Assembly (NCBI GenBank): GCA_032718475.1
Contig: JAUCBJ010002582.1
Location: 1-53,750 of the forward strand
DNA: 53,750 nt
Source: Nemertoderma westbladi
Taxonomy: Eukaryota; Xenacoelomorpha; Nemertodermatida; Nemertodermatidae
Direction of reading: 5' to 3'
Under the pieces are notes generated by a model. That model searched no databases. It saw only the letters and a program-made list of their open reading frames with translations, and was not told the origin of the DNA. Shown piece after piece: positions 44,714 through 53,750 of the stretch. Numbering within the stretch: position 1 is the stretch's first letter; every line of letters starts with the position of its first letter. The position numbers were made by a program, and so were the translations under genes.

Positions 44714-47700
44714 TATGGAGGAGTTGGGTCACAGACAGGTTAGAGAGGACCACGACAGTAGTGAGGAGTTGGGACACAGACAGGTTAGGGAGGACCAGGT
44801 CAGTAGTGAGGAGTTGGGACCCAGGCAGGATAGGGAGGACCAGGTCAGTAGTGAGGAGTTGGGACACAGAAAGGTTAGGGAGGACCAGTATAATAGTGAG
44901 GAGTTGGGACACAGAAAGGTTAGGGAGGACCAGGACGGTTAAGGAGGAGTTGGGACACAGAAAGGTTAGGGAGGACCAGGTCAGTAGTGAGGAGTTGGGA
45001 CACAGAAAGGTTAGGGAGGACCAGGGCGGGTAGGGAAGAGTTGGGACACAGACAGGTTAGGGAGGACCAGGGCGGGTAGGGAGGAGTTGGGACACAAAAA
45101 GGTTAGGGAGGACCAGGAGAGTAGTGAGGAGTTGGGACACAGAAAGGTTAGGGAGGACCATGGCGGGTAGGGAGGAGTTGGGACACAAAAAGGTTAGGGA
45201 GGACCAGGAGAGTAGTGAGGAGTTGGGACACAGAAAGGTTAGGGAGGACCAGGACGGTTAAGGAGGAGTTGGGACACAGAAAGGTTAGGGAGGACCAGGT
45301 CAGTAGTGAGGAGTTGGGACACAGAAAGGTTAGGGAGGACCAGGGCGGGTAGGGAAGAGTTGGGACACAGACAGGTTAGGGAGGACCAGGGCGGGTAGGG
45401 AGGAGTTGGGACACAGACAGGTTAGGGAGGACCAGGACGGGTAGGGAGGAGTTGGGACACAGAAAGGTTAGGGAGGACCAGGTCAGTAGTGAGGAGTTGG
45501 GACACAGAAAGGTTAGGGAGGACCAGGACAGTAGTACGGAGTTGGGAAACAGAAAGGTTAGGGAGGACCAGGACAGTAGTACGGAGTTGGGACACAGAAA
45601 GGTTAGGGTGGACCAGGACAGTATTGAGGAGTTGGGACACAGACAAGTTAGGGAGGACCAGGGCGGGTAGGGAGGAGTTGGGACACAGACAGGTTAGGGA
45701 GGACCAGGGCGGGTAGGGAGGAGTTGGGACACAGACAGGTCAGGGAGGACCAGGACGGGTAGGGATGAGTTGGGACACAGAAAGGTTAGGGAGGTCCAGG
45801 TCAGTAGTGAGGAGTTGGGACACAGAAAGGTTAGGGAGGACCAGGGCGGGTAGGGAGGAGTTGGGACACAGAAAGGTTAGGAAGGACCAGGACGGGTAGT
45901 GAGGAGTTGGGACACAGAAAGGTTAGGGAGGACCAGGACAGTAGTACGGAGGACCAGGACGGGTAGTGAGGAGTTGGGACACAGCAAGGTTAGGGAGGAC
46001 CAGGACAGTAGTGAGGAGTTGGGACACAGAAAGTTTAGGGTGGACCAGGACAGTAGTGAGGAGTTGGGACACAGAAAGTTTAGGGTGGACCAGGACAGTA
46101 GTGAGGAGTTGGGACACAAAAAGGTTAGGGGGGACCAGGACAGTAGTACAGAGTTGGGACACAGAAAGGTTAGGGAGGACCAGGACAGTAGTACGGAGTT
46201 GGGACACAGAAAGTTTAGGGAGGACCAGGACAGTAGTACGGAGTTAGGACACAGAAAGGTTAGGGAGGACCAGGACAGTAGTACGGAGTTGGGACACAGA
46301 AAGGTTAGGGAGGACCAGGACAGTAGTGAGGAGTTGGGACACAGAAAGGTTAGGGAGGACCAGGACAATAGTGAGGAGTTGGGACAAATAAAGGTTAGGG
46401 AGGACCAGGACAGTAGTACGGAGTTGGGACACAGAAAGGTTAGGGAGGACCAAGACAGTAGTACGGAGTTGGGACACAGAATGGTTAGGGTGGACCAGGA
46501 CAGTAGTGAGGAGTTGGGACACAGAAAGTTTAGGGAGGACCAGGACAGTAGTACGGAGTTGGGACACAGAAAGGTTAGGGAGGACCAGGACAGTAGTATG
46601 GAGTTGGGACACAGAAAGTTTAGGGAGGACCAGGACAGTAGTACGGAGTTGGGACACAGAATGGTTAGGGTGGACCAGGACAGTAGTGAGGGAGTTGGGA
46701 CACAGAAAGGTTGGGGAGGACCAGGACAGTAGTGAGGAGTTGGGACACAGAAAGGTTAGGGAGGACCAGGACAATAGTGAGGAGTTGGGACACATAAAGG
46801 TTAGGGAGGACCAGGACAGTAGTACGGAGTTGGGACACAGAAAGGTTAGGGAGGACCAGGACAGTAGTACGGAGTTAGGACACAGAAAGGTTAGGGAGGA
46901 CCAGGACAGTAGTACGGAGTTGGGACACAGAAAGGTTCGGGAGGACCAGGACAGTAGTGAGGAGTTGGGACACAGAAAGGTTCGGGAGGACCAGGACAGT
47001 AGTACGGAGTTGGGACACAGAAAGGTTCGGGAGGACCAGGACAGTAGTACGGAGTTGGGACACAGAAAGGTTAGGGAGGACCAGGACAGTAGTACGGAGT
47101 TGGGACACAGAAAGGTTAGGGAGGACCAGGACAATAGTGAGGAGTTGGGACAAATAAAGGTTAGGGAGGACCAGGACAGTAGTACGGAGTTGGGACACAG
47201 AAAGGTTAGGGAGGACCAGGACGGGTAGTGAGGAGTTGGGACACAGAAAGGTTAGGGAGGACCAGGACAGTAGTACGGAGTTGGGACACAGAAAGGTTAG
47301 GGAGGACCAGGACGGGTAGTGAGGAGTTGGGACACAGAAAGGTTAGGGAGGACCAGGACAGTAGTACGGAGTTGGGACACAGAAAGTTTAGGGAGGACCA
47401 GGACAGTAGTGAGGAGTTGGGACACAGAAAGGTTAGGGAGGACCAGGACGGGTAGTGAGGAGTTGGGACACAGAAAGGTTAGCGAGGACCAGGACAGTAC
47501 TGAGGAGTTGGGACACAGAAAGGTTAGGGAGGACCAGGACAGTAGTGAGGAGTTGGGACACAGAAAGGTTAGGGAGGACCAGGACAGTAGTACGGAGTTG
47601 GGACACAGAAAGGTTAGGGAGGACCAGGACGGGTAGTGAGGAGTTGGGACACAGAAAGGTTAGCGAGGACCAGGACAGTACTGAGGAGTTGGGACACAGA

Positions 47701-50700
47701 AAGGTTAGGGAGGACCAGGACAGTAGTGAGGAGTTGGGACACAGAAAGGTTAGGGAGGACCAGGACAGTAGTACGGAGTTGGGACACAGAAAGGTTCGGG
47801 AGGACCAGGACAGTAGTACGGAGTTGGGACACAGAAAGGTTAGGGAGGACCAGGACAGTAGTACGGAGTTGGGACACAGAAAGTTTAGGGAGGACCAGGA
47901 CAGTAGTGAGGAGTTGGGACACAGAAAGGTTAGGGAGGACCAGGACAGTAGTGAGGAGTTGGGACACAGAAAGGTTAGGGAGGACCACTAGGATCGGCAT
48001 GCTGCATTGCAGCTGCATTTTTAAGAATGCTGTGCCGGCTTGTCAACAAAATTAGGGAGGACCAGGGCGGGTAGGGAGGAGTTGGGACACAGACAGGTTA
48101 GGGAGGACCAGGACGGGTAGGGAGGAGTTGGGACACAGACAGGTTAGGGAGGACCAGGACAGTAGTGAGGAGTTGTGACACAGAAAGGTTAGGGAGGACC
48201 AGGACAGTAGTGAGGAGTTGTGACACAGAAAGGTTAGGGAGGACCAGGACAGTAGTGAGGAGTTGGGACACAGAAAGGTTAGGGTGGACCAGGACAGTAG
48301 TACGGAGTTGGGACACAGAAAGGTTTTGGGAGGACCAGGACAGTAGTACGGAGTTGGGACACAGAAAGGTTAGGGTGGACCAGGACAAGGGTACGGAGTT
48401 GGGACACAGAAAGGTTAGCGAGGACCAGGACAGTACTGAGGAGTTGGGACACAGAAAGGTTAGGGAGGACCAGGACAGTAGTGAGGAGTTGGGAAACAGA
48501 AAGGTTAGGGAGGACCAGGACAGTAGTACGGAGTTGGGACACAGAATGGTTAGGGTGGACCAGGACAGTAGTGAGGAGTTGGGACACAGAAAGGTTAGGG
48601 AGGACCAGGACAGTAGTGAGGAGTTGGGACACAGAAAGGTTAGGGAGGACCAGGGCGGGTAGGGAGGAGTTGGGACACAGACAGGTTAGGGAGGACCAGG
48701 ACGGGTAGGGAGGAGTTGGGACACAGACAGGTTAGGGAGGACCAGGACAGTAGTGAGGAGTTGTGACACAGAAAGGTTAGGGAGGACCAGGACAGTAGTG
48801 AGGAGTTGTGACACAGAAAGGTTAGGGAGGACCAGGACAGTAGTGAGGAGTTGGGACACAGAAAGGTTAGGGTGGACCAGGACAGTAGTACGGAGTTGGG
48901 ACACAGAAAGGTTTTGGGAGGACCAGGACAGTAGTACGGAGTTGGGACACAGAAAGGTTAGGGTGGACCAGGACAAGGGTACGGAGTTGGGACACAGAAA
49001 GGTTAGCAAGGACCAGGACAGTACTGAGGAGTTGGGACACAGAAAGGTTAGGGAGGACCAGGACAGTAGTGAGGAGTTGGGAAACAGAAAGGTTAGGGAG
49101 GACCAGGACAGTAGTACGGAGTTGGGACACAGAATGGTTAGGGTGGACCAGGACAGTAGTGAGGGAGTTGGGACACAGAAAGGTTGGGGAGGACCAGGAT
49201 AGTAGTGAGGAGTTGGGACACAGAAAGGTTAGGGAGGACCAGGACAATAGTGAGGAGTTGGGACACATAAAGGTTAGGGAGGACCAGGACAGTAGTACGG
49301 AGTTGGGACACAGGAAGGTTAGGGAGGACCAGGACAGTAGTACGGAGTTGGGACACAGAAAGGTTAGGGAGGACCAGGACAGTAGTACGGAGTTGGGACA
49401 CAGAAAGGTTAGGGAGGACCAGGACAGTAGTACGGAGTTGGGACACAGAAAGGTTAGGGAGGACCAGGTCAGTAGTGAGGAGTTGGGACACAGAAAGGTT
49501 AGGGAGGACCAGGGCGGGTAGGGAGGAGTTGGGACACAAAAAGGTTCGTGAGGACCAGGACAGTAGTGAGGAGTTGGGACACAGAAAGGTTAGGGAGGAC
49601 CAGGACAGTAGTACGGAGTTGGGACACAGAAAGGTTAGGGAGGACCAGGACAGTAGTGAGGAGTTGGGACACAGAAAGGTTAGGGTGGACCAGGACAGTA
49701 GTGAGGAGTTGGGACACAGAAGGGAGGACCAGGACAGTAGTGAGGAGTTGGGACACAGAAAGGTTAGGGAGGACCAGGACAGTAGTGAGGAGTTGGGACA
49801 CAGAAAGTTTATGGTGGACCAGGGCAGTAGTGAGGAGTTGGGACACAGAAAGGTTAGGGGGGACCAGGACAGTAGTGAGGAGTTGGGACACAGGAAGTTT
49901 AGGGGGGACCAGGACAGTAGTACGGAGTTGGGACACAGAAAGGTTAGGGAGGACCAGGTCAGTAGTGAGGAGTTGGGACACAGAAAGGTTAGGGAGGACC
50001 AGGGCGGGTAGGGAGGAATTGGGACACAAAAAGGTTCGTGAGGACCAGGACAGTAGTGAGGAGTTGGGACACAGAAAGGTTAGGGAGGACCAGGACAGTA
50101 GTACGGAGTTGGGACACAGAAAGGTTAGGGAGGACCAGGACAGTAGTGAGGAGTTGGGACACAGAAAGGTTAGGGTGGACCAGGACAGTAGTGAGGAGTT
50201 AGGACACAGAAAGGTTAGGGAGGACCAGGACAGTAGTGAGGGGTTGGGACACAGAAAGGTTAGGGAGGACCAGGACAGTAGTGAGGAGTTGGGACACAGA
50301 AAGTTTATGGTGGACCGGGGCAGTAGTGAGGAGTTGGGACACAGAAAGGTTAGGGGGGACCAGGACAGTAGTGAGGATTTGGGACACAGGAAGTTTAGGG
50401 GGGACCAGGACAGTAGTGAGGAGTTGGGACACAGAAAGGTTAGAGAGGACCAGGACAGTAGTGAGGAGTTGGGACACAGACAGGTTAGGGAGGACCAGGA
50501 CAGTAGTGGAGTTGGGACACAGAAAGGTTAGGGTGGACCAGGACAGTAGTGAGGAGTTGGGACACAGAAAGATTAGGGAGGACCAGGACAGTAGTACGGA
50601 GTTGGGACACAGAAAGGTTAGGGGGGACCAGGACAGTAGTATGGAGTTGGGACACAGAAAGATTAGGGAGGACCAGGACAGTAGTGAGGAGTTGGGACAC

Positions 50701-50975
50701 AGAAAAGTTAGGGAGGACCAGGGCAGTAGTGAGGAGTTGGGACACAGAAAGTTTAGGGAGGACCAGGGCAGTAGTGAGGAGTTGGGACACAGAAAGTTTA
50801 GGGAGGACCAGGGCAGTAGTGAGGAGTTGGGACACAGAAAGTTTAGGGAGGACCAGGACAGTAGTAAGGAGTTGGGACACAGAAAAGTTAGGGAGGACCA
50901 GGGCAGTAGTGAGGAGTTGGGACACAGAAAGGTTAGGGAGGACCAGGACAGTAGTGGAGTTGGGACACAGAAAGT
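44714..50975. repeat. 45-bp minisatellite, ~137 units, in intron
   Basis: The basic unit (GAGGAGTTGGGACACAGAAA, GGTTAGGGAGGACCAGGACA, GTAGT) is 45 bp. Subtypes include a TACGGAG start, ACAGACAGG, GAAAGTTTAGGG, a GGTGGACC form, and a CAGGGCGGGTAGG form of 46 bp that shifts frame and is concentrated at the left edge. There are higher-order copies: about 48060-48655 is repeated at about 48650-49245 (offset 588 bp), about 49511 at about 50001 (offset 490 bp), and a four-unit block near 47455 at 47636 (181 bp). Every unit carries TTAGGG. The plus strand is purine- and G-rich. Open frames of up to 327 codons reflect the length of 45, not coding. It lies antisense within the fibrinogen-related intron. 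Confidence 0.95.
47988..48051 (-). mobile_element. 64-bp RTE-LINE 3' tail inserted in the minisatellite
   Basis: The insert (CTAGGATCGGCATGCTGCAT ... GAATGCTGTGCCGGCTTGTC, ending AACAAAA) matches 22280-22336, the 3' end of the RTE LINE, apart from an extra GCAGCTGCATT-like duplication. A 13-bp direct repeat TTAGGGAGGACCA flanks it (47975-47987 and 48052-48064), and removing it and one repeat restores a normal unit. It is thus an extremely 5'-truncated LINE copy on the minus strand. Confidence 0.8.
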
Positions 50976-51230
50976 TAAGCTCTAGGCCTACATCATATTC
51001 TGCAAATATATTTGAGTCTGAAATTTAAAAAACGTTAATGTGGTAGAAAAAATTTCACATGATTTCACATTCACAGAATTGAGGATTGCACCAATAATGT
51101 CTTTAGAAAATATTTAGCGCTCCAAAATAGCTGAAACAACTAAAAAATTCACACTTTTTCCAAAGATTTGATAGTTTGTAGTTGGAGCTTCAGTGGTTCT
51201 ACAATGATATTTTACTCAACAATAAATATA
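50976..51230. other. Intron sequence beside exon 1
   Basis: AT-rich unique sequence between the minisatellite and the splice donor; nothing recognised. Confidence 0.5.
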
Positions 51231-51236
51231 ACTTAC

Positions 51237-51341
51237 ATTGTCTGTTTCAACAATTTCTTTTTGTTCCTTGATGTTCTCTCCAACGCACTCCACAGCTAAA
51301 AGAGCTGCCAGAGCTAAAATTAGATATGTTGCCTTTAACAT
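51237..51341 (-). CDS. Exon 1: signal peptide of the fibrinogen-related protein
   Basis: From Met at 51341 the minus strand encodes 35 residues, MLKATYLILALAALLAVECV followed by GENIKEQKEIVETDN, and then a consensus donor GTAAGT. The first 21 residues are a classic signal peptide with a hydrophobic core and likely cleavage after Gly21. The charged tail that follows (NIKEQKEIVETDN) fits the coiled-coil character of exon 2. The phase is 0 and joins to DINDQEK at 39910 without a stop. An upstream in-frame Met exists (51494), but it would place a non-signal-like stretch first, so 51341 is chosen. The link to exon 2 over 11.3 kb is inferred from phase, strand, splice sites and sequence character. 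Confidence 0.75.
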
Positions 51342-51899
51342 TGTATATTTTTCGTAAACGAAAATACAGTCCACTACGAATGAATTGAACGACACGACAC
51401 GCCGCCTTATTACAGTAATTTCTACGAAAATATACGCAATAATATATACATTAGGTAATGGCTGCTGCTGCAGAGTTGATGCAAAGTAGTGCAATGTTAG
51501 TAAATGGACCGGTTTATATTAATAAATAATTGGTCTCTTTTATGTATTAAAGTGCCGAACTGTGGTAGACCAACACACTTCCCTACTAAAAATGTGGCAG
51601 CCGTTACATACAGTAATCTAAGGATAGTGGTTTCCGTAAAGAACAAAGGAGCAAACGATTTATATGAATAAAAATAGTTGAAATACCAACTATATAGATA
51701 GTATACATGTACCAACATTACTGTATGTAACATGTACCAACATTATGTAGCCATGCTGTAGGTCTAACAGCAAAAATATAGGGCAATATATGACTTGCAT
51801 TGCAGCACGGTGTAGTGGTGTTTATATGAAACCGTATAGACGAGTTGAATGATCCAAATTGATGTAAATATATGTATAACGCAAATTTATATTTTATTG
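51342..51899. other. Upstream region of the fibrinogen-related gene
   Basis: This should contain the 5' UTR and promoter. I see no clear TATA box at a position I can defend. Minus-strand open frames at 51497-51733 and 51718-51930 have no motif. Confidence 0.4.
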
Positions 51900-52105
51900 A
51901 TAAATTAAAAGGCGTAGTGGTTAAATCCATTGCGATTCATTTATATCAATCTAGAGGTCGTGGATTCGAACCCCGCAAGTGGGCCGGCTTACAATTTTAA
52001 TTTAAGGTTCGACGTCTGACGCTTTACCATTCCGCCAGCGGCTCAGATTGAATGTAGACATTGAAATACTACCTGATACCTTATATGTACGTAATTTACG
52101 TCATT
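51900..52105 (-). mobile_element. tRNA-derived SINE, second copy
   Basis: On the minus strand, GAGCCGCTGGCGGAATGG (A-box like TGGCGGAATGG) and GTAAAGCGTCAG are followed about 60 bp later by GGGGTTCGAATCC, a perfect B box. The 5' sequence (GTAGTATTTC...GTCTAC...ATCTGAGCCGCT) matches that of the SINE at 11288-11745. A/B-box spacing is longer than in a tRNA, so this is not a working tRNA gene. Confidence 0.65.
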
Positions 52106-52907
52106 ACGTCCACATGTCTTCCCATTGATTAACATTATCAACTTATAATTAGGGTGACTAATTAAACTAAAGTGATTAGTTCACGAGATATTGCACAAAG
52201 GAGCAGTCCAGCTCATCCCAACATTTTAAGCTAAAGCGATATAAGGCACCCTTTACGCGATATCTCGAAACTCAACTATAATCAATTTAGTCCGAATCTG
52301 AAGTTTTCTACACCCACTAAATCGATGAGAAACTTATATGAAAATTCTCAAACATTTTTGTTTTTGGCCCAGTCTAGTTTACATTACCACTAACACACTT
52401 TCCTCGCAATTATACTGTTTATTTATATTGTATTCCAGTAGCGGCGGTTTCTCACTTTTTATATTATTGACTTATGATCTAGCTTGCAGACACGAGTGGG
52501 GCCTTCATACCAAAGAACTACGAGCCATCTCAGCGACCATTATAATTATACTATGGCTAATTATATATTGGCTTCCGACAATTACGGCTCCGAGTATATC
52601 CTATGATTTATACAGTAGTATATAGTATTTATCTATCCTGTTATCGTAATGCTCTGACGACACATCCACACCCACACCCCTTGTGACTTTTGGAAAACGG
52701 CCGTAGTATAATTATAAAAGTTTGCAGATGGCTCGTAGTTCCGACTCTCCCTACAAATATCATAATTGATATTGACACCCCATAACCGCACTGTTTAAAC
52801 ATTAATCTGACGATGTATTGATGGCCATGAATGGCGTTATGTTAGTGTATGGTGACGTCGAAACCATGTTTGGTTGCAAATAACATTGTAATAACAAACG
52901 ATTGTGT
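52106..52907. other. Intergenic, no gene
   Basis: No supported gene. The open frame at 52338-52625 is hydrophobic and AT-driven, without family resemblance. Confidence 0.45.
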
Positions 52908-53311
52908 ACGGTGGAAGGGAGTAAGTGCTTTTTCGAGAGCAAACTTTCTTTTCTCATTTGATATAGCACATCAAATTGCATTTATTTACATTACATTTAT
53001 ACATGTCATAATGTCAAAATGTCATTTTCAAATTGACATGACATTTAGACAATATGTCATAATGTCAAAATTTCATTTTCAAATTATAATTATTATGAAA
53101 TTTAGACATTGTCATAATGTTAAAATGTTAAAATTTCATTTTCAAAGTAACATTATAACATTTAGACATGTCATAATCTAAAAATGTCAATTTGAAGATG
53201 ACATTTTGACTTTTCAAAATGACAATGTCAATTTGATGCCGATATGCTGTATCAAAGGAGAAAAATATGTTTGATCTCGGAACAATTACACTGGCCTCTT
53301 TGGACCACCGT
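52908..53311. mobile_element. Inverted-repeat element with internal TGTCA-type repeats
   Basis: Outer arms (52908-52980 and about 53227-53311) are diverged inverted copies: ACGGTGG...GAGAGCAAAC with TTTTCTCATTTGATATAGCA against the reverse complement of the right side. Inside (52998-53215) are about three imperfect units of 55-60 bp containing CATTTTCAAATTGACAT, ACATTTAGACA and TGTCATAATGTCAAAAT, themselves partly palindromic. Confidence 0.6.
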
Positions 53312-53499
53312 AATTGTAGCTAAAGAATGTAAACAAATATTCAGTAGGCCTATAACTCTGACTCAACTAGGAAATAGGAGGAAGTGAGGCCAAACTACCT
53401 CCGTTTCAAAATTTATGCAATCTCAGTGCGATTTTGCTCCTTTCCCTTAATTGATCATTTGAAATTGAGACGAGATGGGATTTGCGTCCTGCCTTACCA

Positions 53500-53519
53500 C
53501 CCCCCCCCCCCCCCCCCCC
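53500..53519. repeat. Poly-C run
   Basis: Twenty consecutive C residues. Confidence 0.95.
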
Positions 53520-53590
53520 TTCTACAATTTTGAGGGCGAAAGCCAGAGTATTACGTTTTTGGATATAAACCAAAAGTGTAATACACATTC

Positions 53591-53750
53591 ATTCCATAGT
53601 GTATTCTGTGTATTCCATAGTGTATTCTGTGTATTCCATAGTGTATTCTGTGTATTCCATAGTGTATTCTGTGTATTCCATAGTGTATTCTGTGTATTCC
53701 ATAGTGTATTCTGTGTATTCCATAGTGTATTCTGTGTATTCCATAGTGTA
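53591..53750. repeat. 21-bp minisatellite running off the window
   Basis: Exact repeats of ATTCCATAGTGTATTCTGTG plus T, about 7.6 units, still continuing at the last base. Total length unknown. Confidence 0.95.

Larger units (their letters stand above)
40960..44714 (+). pseudogene. Degenerate LINE polyprotein in intron (RT plus RLE-like end)
   Basis: Plus-strand motifs come in family order, in shifting frames with many stops. DIKVPIQLATSN (about 41000) is followed, after an inverted-repeat insertion, by KDTIAPVT, then FPCGSARGPDGM and LKDLV (about 41970-42040), GIRLIAVG (42192), KIDFSNGFNAIRRDTMLE (42385, RT motif with its Asp), LNPIIQPL and CYLADGNLAD (42630; canonical YLDDG, so a catalytic Asp is lost). 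Later come LGALIGN (43715), WVGGLGLSSA (44010), and SDGRR...W..GR.L.W (44540), which resembles the RPD..LVWD end of restriction-like endonucleases. The frame still reads EGAERVKNTKYCD at 44660-44712, directly before the minisatellite. About 42850-43480 does not fit and may be another insertion. Confidence 0.75.
39911..51236 (-). other. Intron of the fibrinogen-related gene, 11,326 bp
   Basis: The donor is AT|GTAAGT (51236-51231, minus strand) and the acceptor is TTGTTTTAG (39911 side). Exon 1 has exactly 35 codons and exon 2 continues in phase 0, so the join is in frame. The intron holds a broken LINE, an inverted-repeat element and a 6.3-kb minisatellite. I cannot exclude additional small exons, but none is needed for an open product. 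Confidence 0.75.

Noticed and set aside
44714-50975. Interstitial telomere tract
   Set aside because: TTAGGG occurs once per 45-bp unit, never in tandem, so this is not a telomeric array.
44715-50985. Dozens of long open frames with EELGHRKVREDQ- or SVSQLLTTVLVLPNL-type repeats on both strands
   Set aside because: They are translations of a 45-bp tandem repeat inside an intron. The 46-bp units break the frames, and there is no start context, domain or codon bias.
51950-52000. tRNA gene on the plus strand (GGATTCGAACCCC)
   Set aside because: The B box reads better on the minus strand as GGTTCGAATCC, with an A box about 70 bp upstream on that strand; no cloverleaf of normal spacing. Called a SINE.
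52338-52625. 95-codon hydrophobic frame
   Set aside because: AT-rich sequence gives hydrophobic codons; no start context, homologue or splice signal seen.

Overview
The window is animal nuclear DNA: AT-rich, low gene density, dense in transposons and tandem repeats, with a spliced gene and GT-AG signals. An echinoderm or other marine deuterostome is the best guess, from the repeat style (recurrent GTAGGCCTAC and TACCGGTA palindromes, C/G homopolymer runs) and from the fibrinogen-related secreted protein. This is an impression; species cannot be read from the window.

Layout. 1-2.7 kb: no gene. 2.7-4.4 kb: an inverted-repeat element, then the first of four intronless Rab35-like GTPase genes, all on the minus strand (3745, 10161, 25688, 27581). 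4.7-6.1 kb: a 27-bp minisatellite of about 50 units that grows out of the N-terminal coding sequence of a Harbinger/HARBI1-type nuclease. 7.4-10.8 kb and 19.1-26.3 kb are two copies of one segmental duplication, each holding non-LTR retrotransposon debris and a Rab copy. The second copy carries a 2.65-kb RTE-like LINE with a 21-bp target-site duplication, and that LINE contains a 223-bp MITE-like insert with its own 8-bp duplication. 11-19 kb: LINE, SINE, MITE and hAT-like remnants. 27.6-30.7 kb: the most intact Rab copy, whose upstream flank is split by a 2.2-kb inverted-repeat insertion. 33-34 kb: relics of Rab units. 34.9-35.5 kb: an AT-rich array with a 61-bp higher-order unit.

37.65-51.34 kb: the main gene, on the minus strand. 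Exon 1 (51237-51341) encodes a signal peptide. An 11.3-kb intron follows, and exon 2 (39910-37652) encodes a very long heptad coiled coil and a fibrinogen C-terminal domain (787 residues predicted). The intron contains a broken LINE, an inverted-repeat element and a 6.3-kb, 45-bp-unit minisatellite into which a 64-bp LINE tail has inserted.

The plausible host genes are the fibrinogen-related gene and the Rab35-like family. The Rab copies differ in decay: 27581 keeps nearly all motifs, 3745 has leucine at the catalytic glutamine, 25688 has a damaged DTAG motif, and 10161 has lost switch II. Almost everything else is mobile or repetitive.
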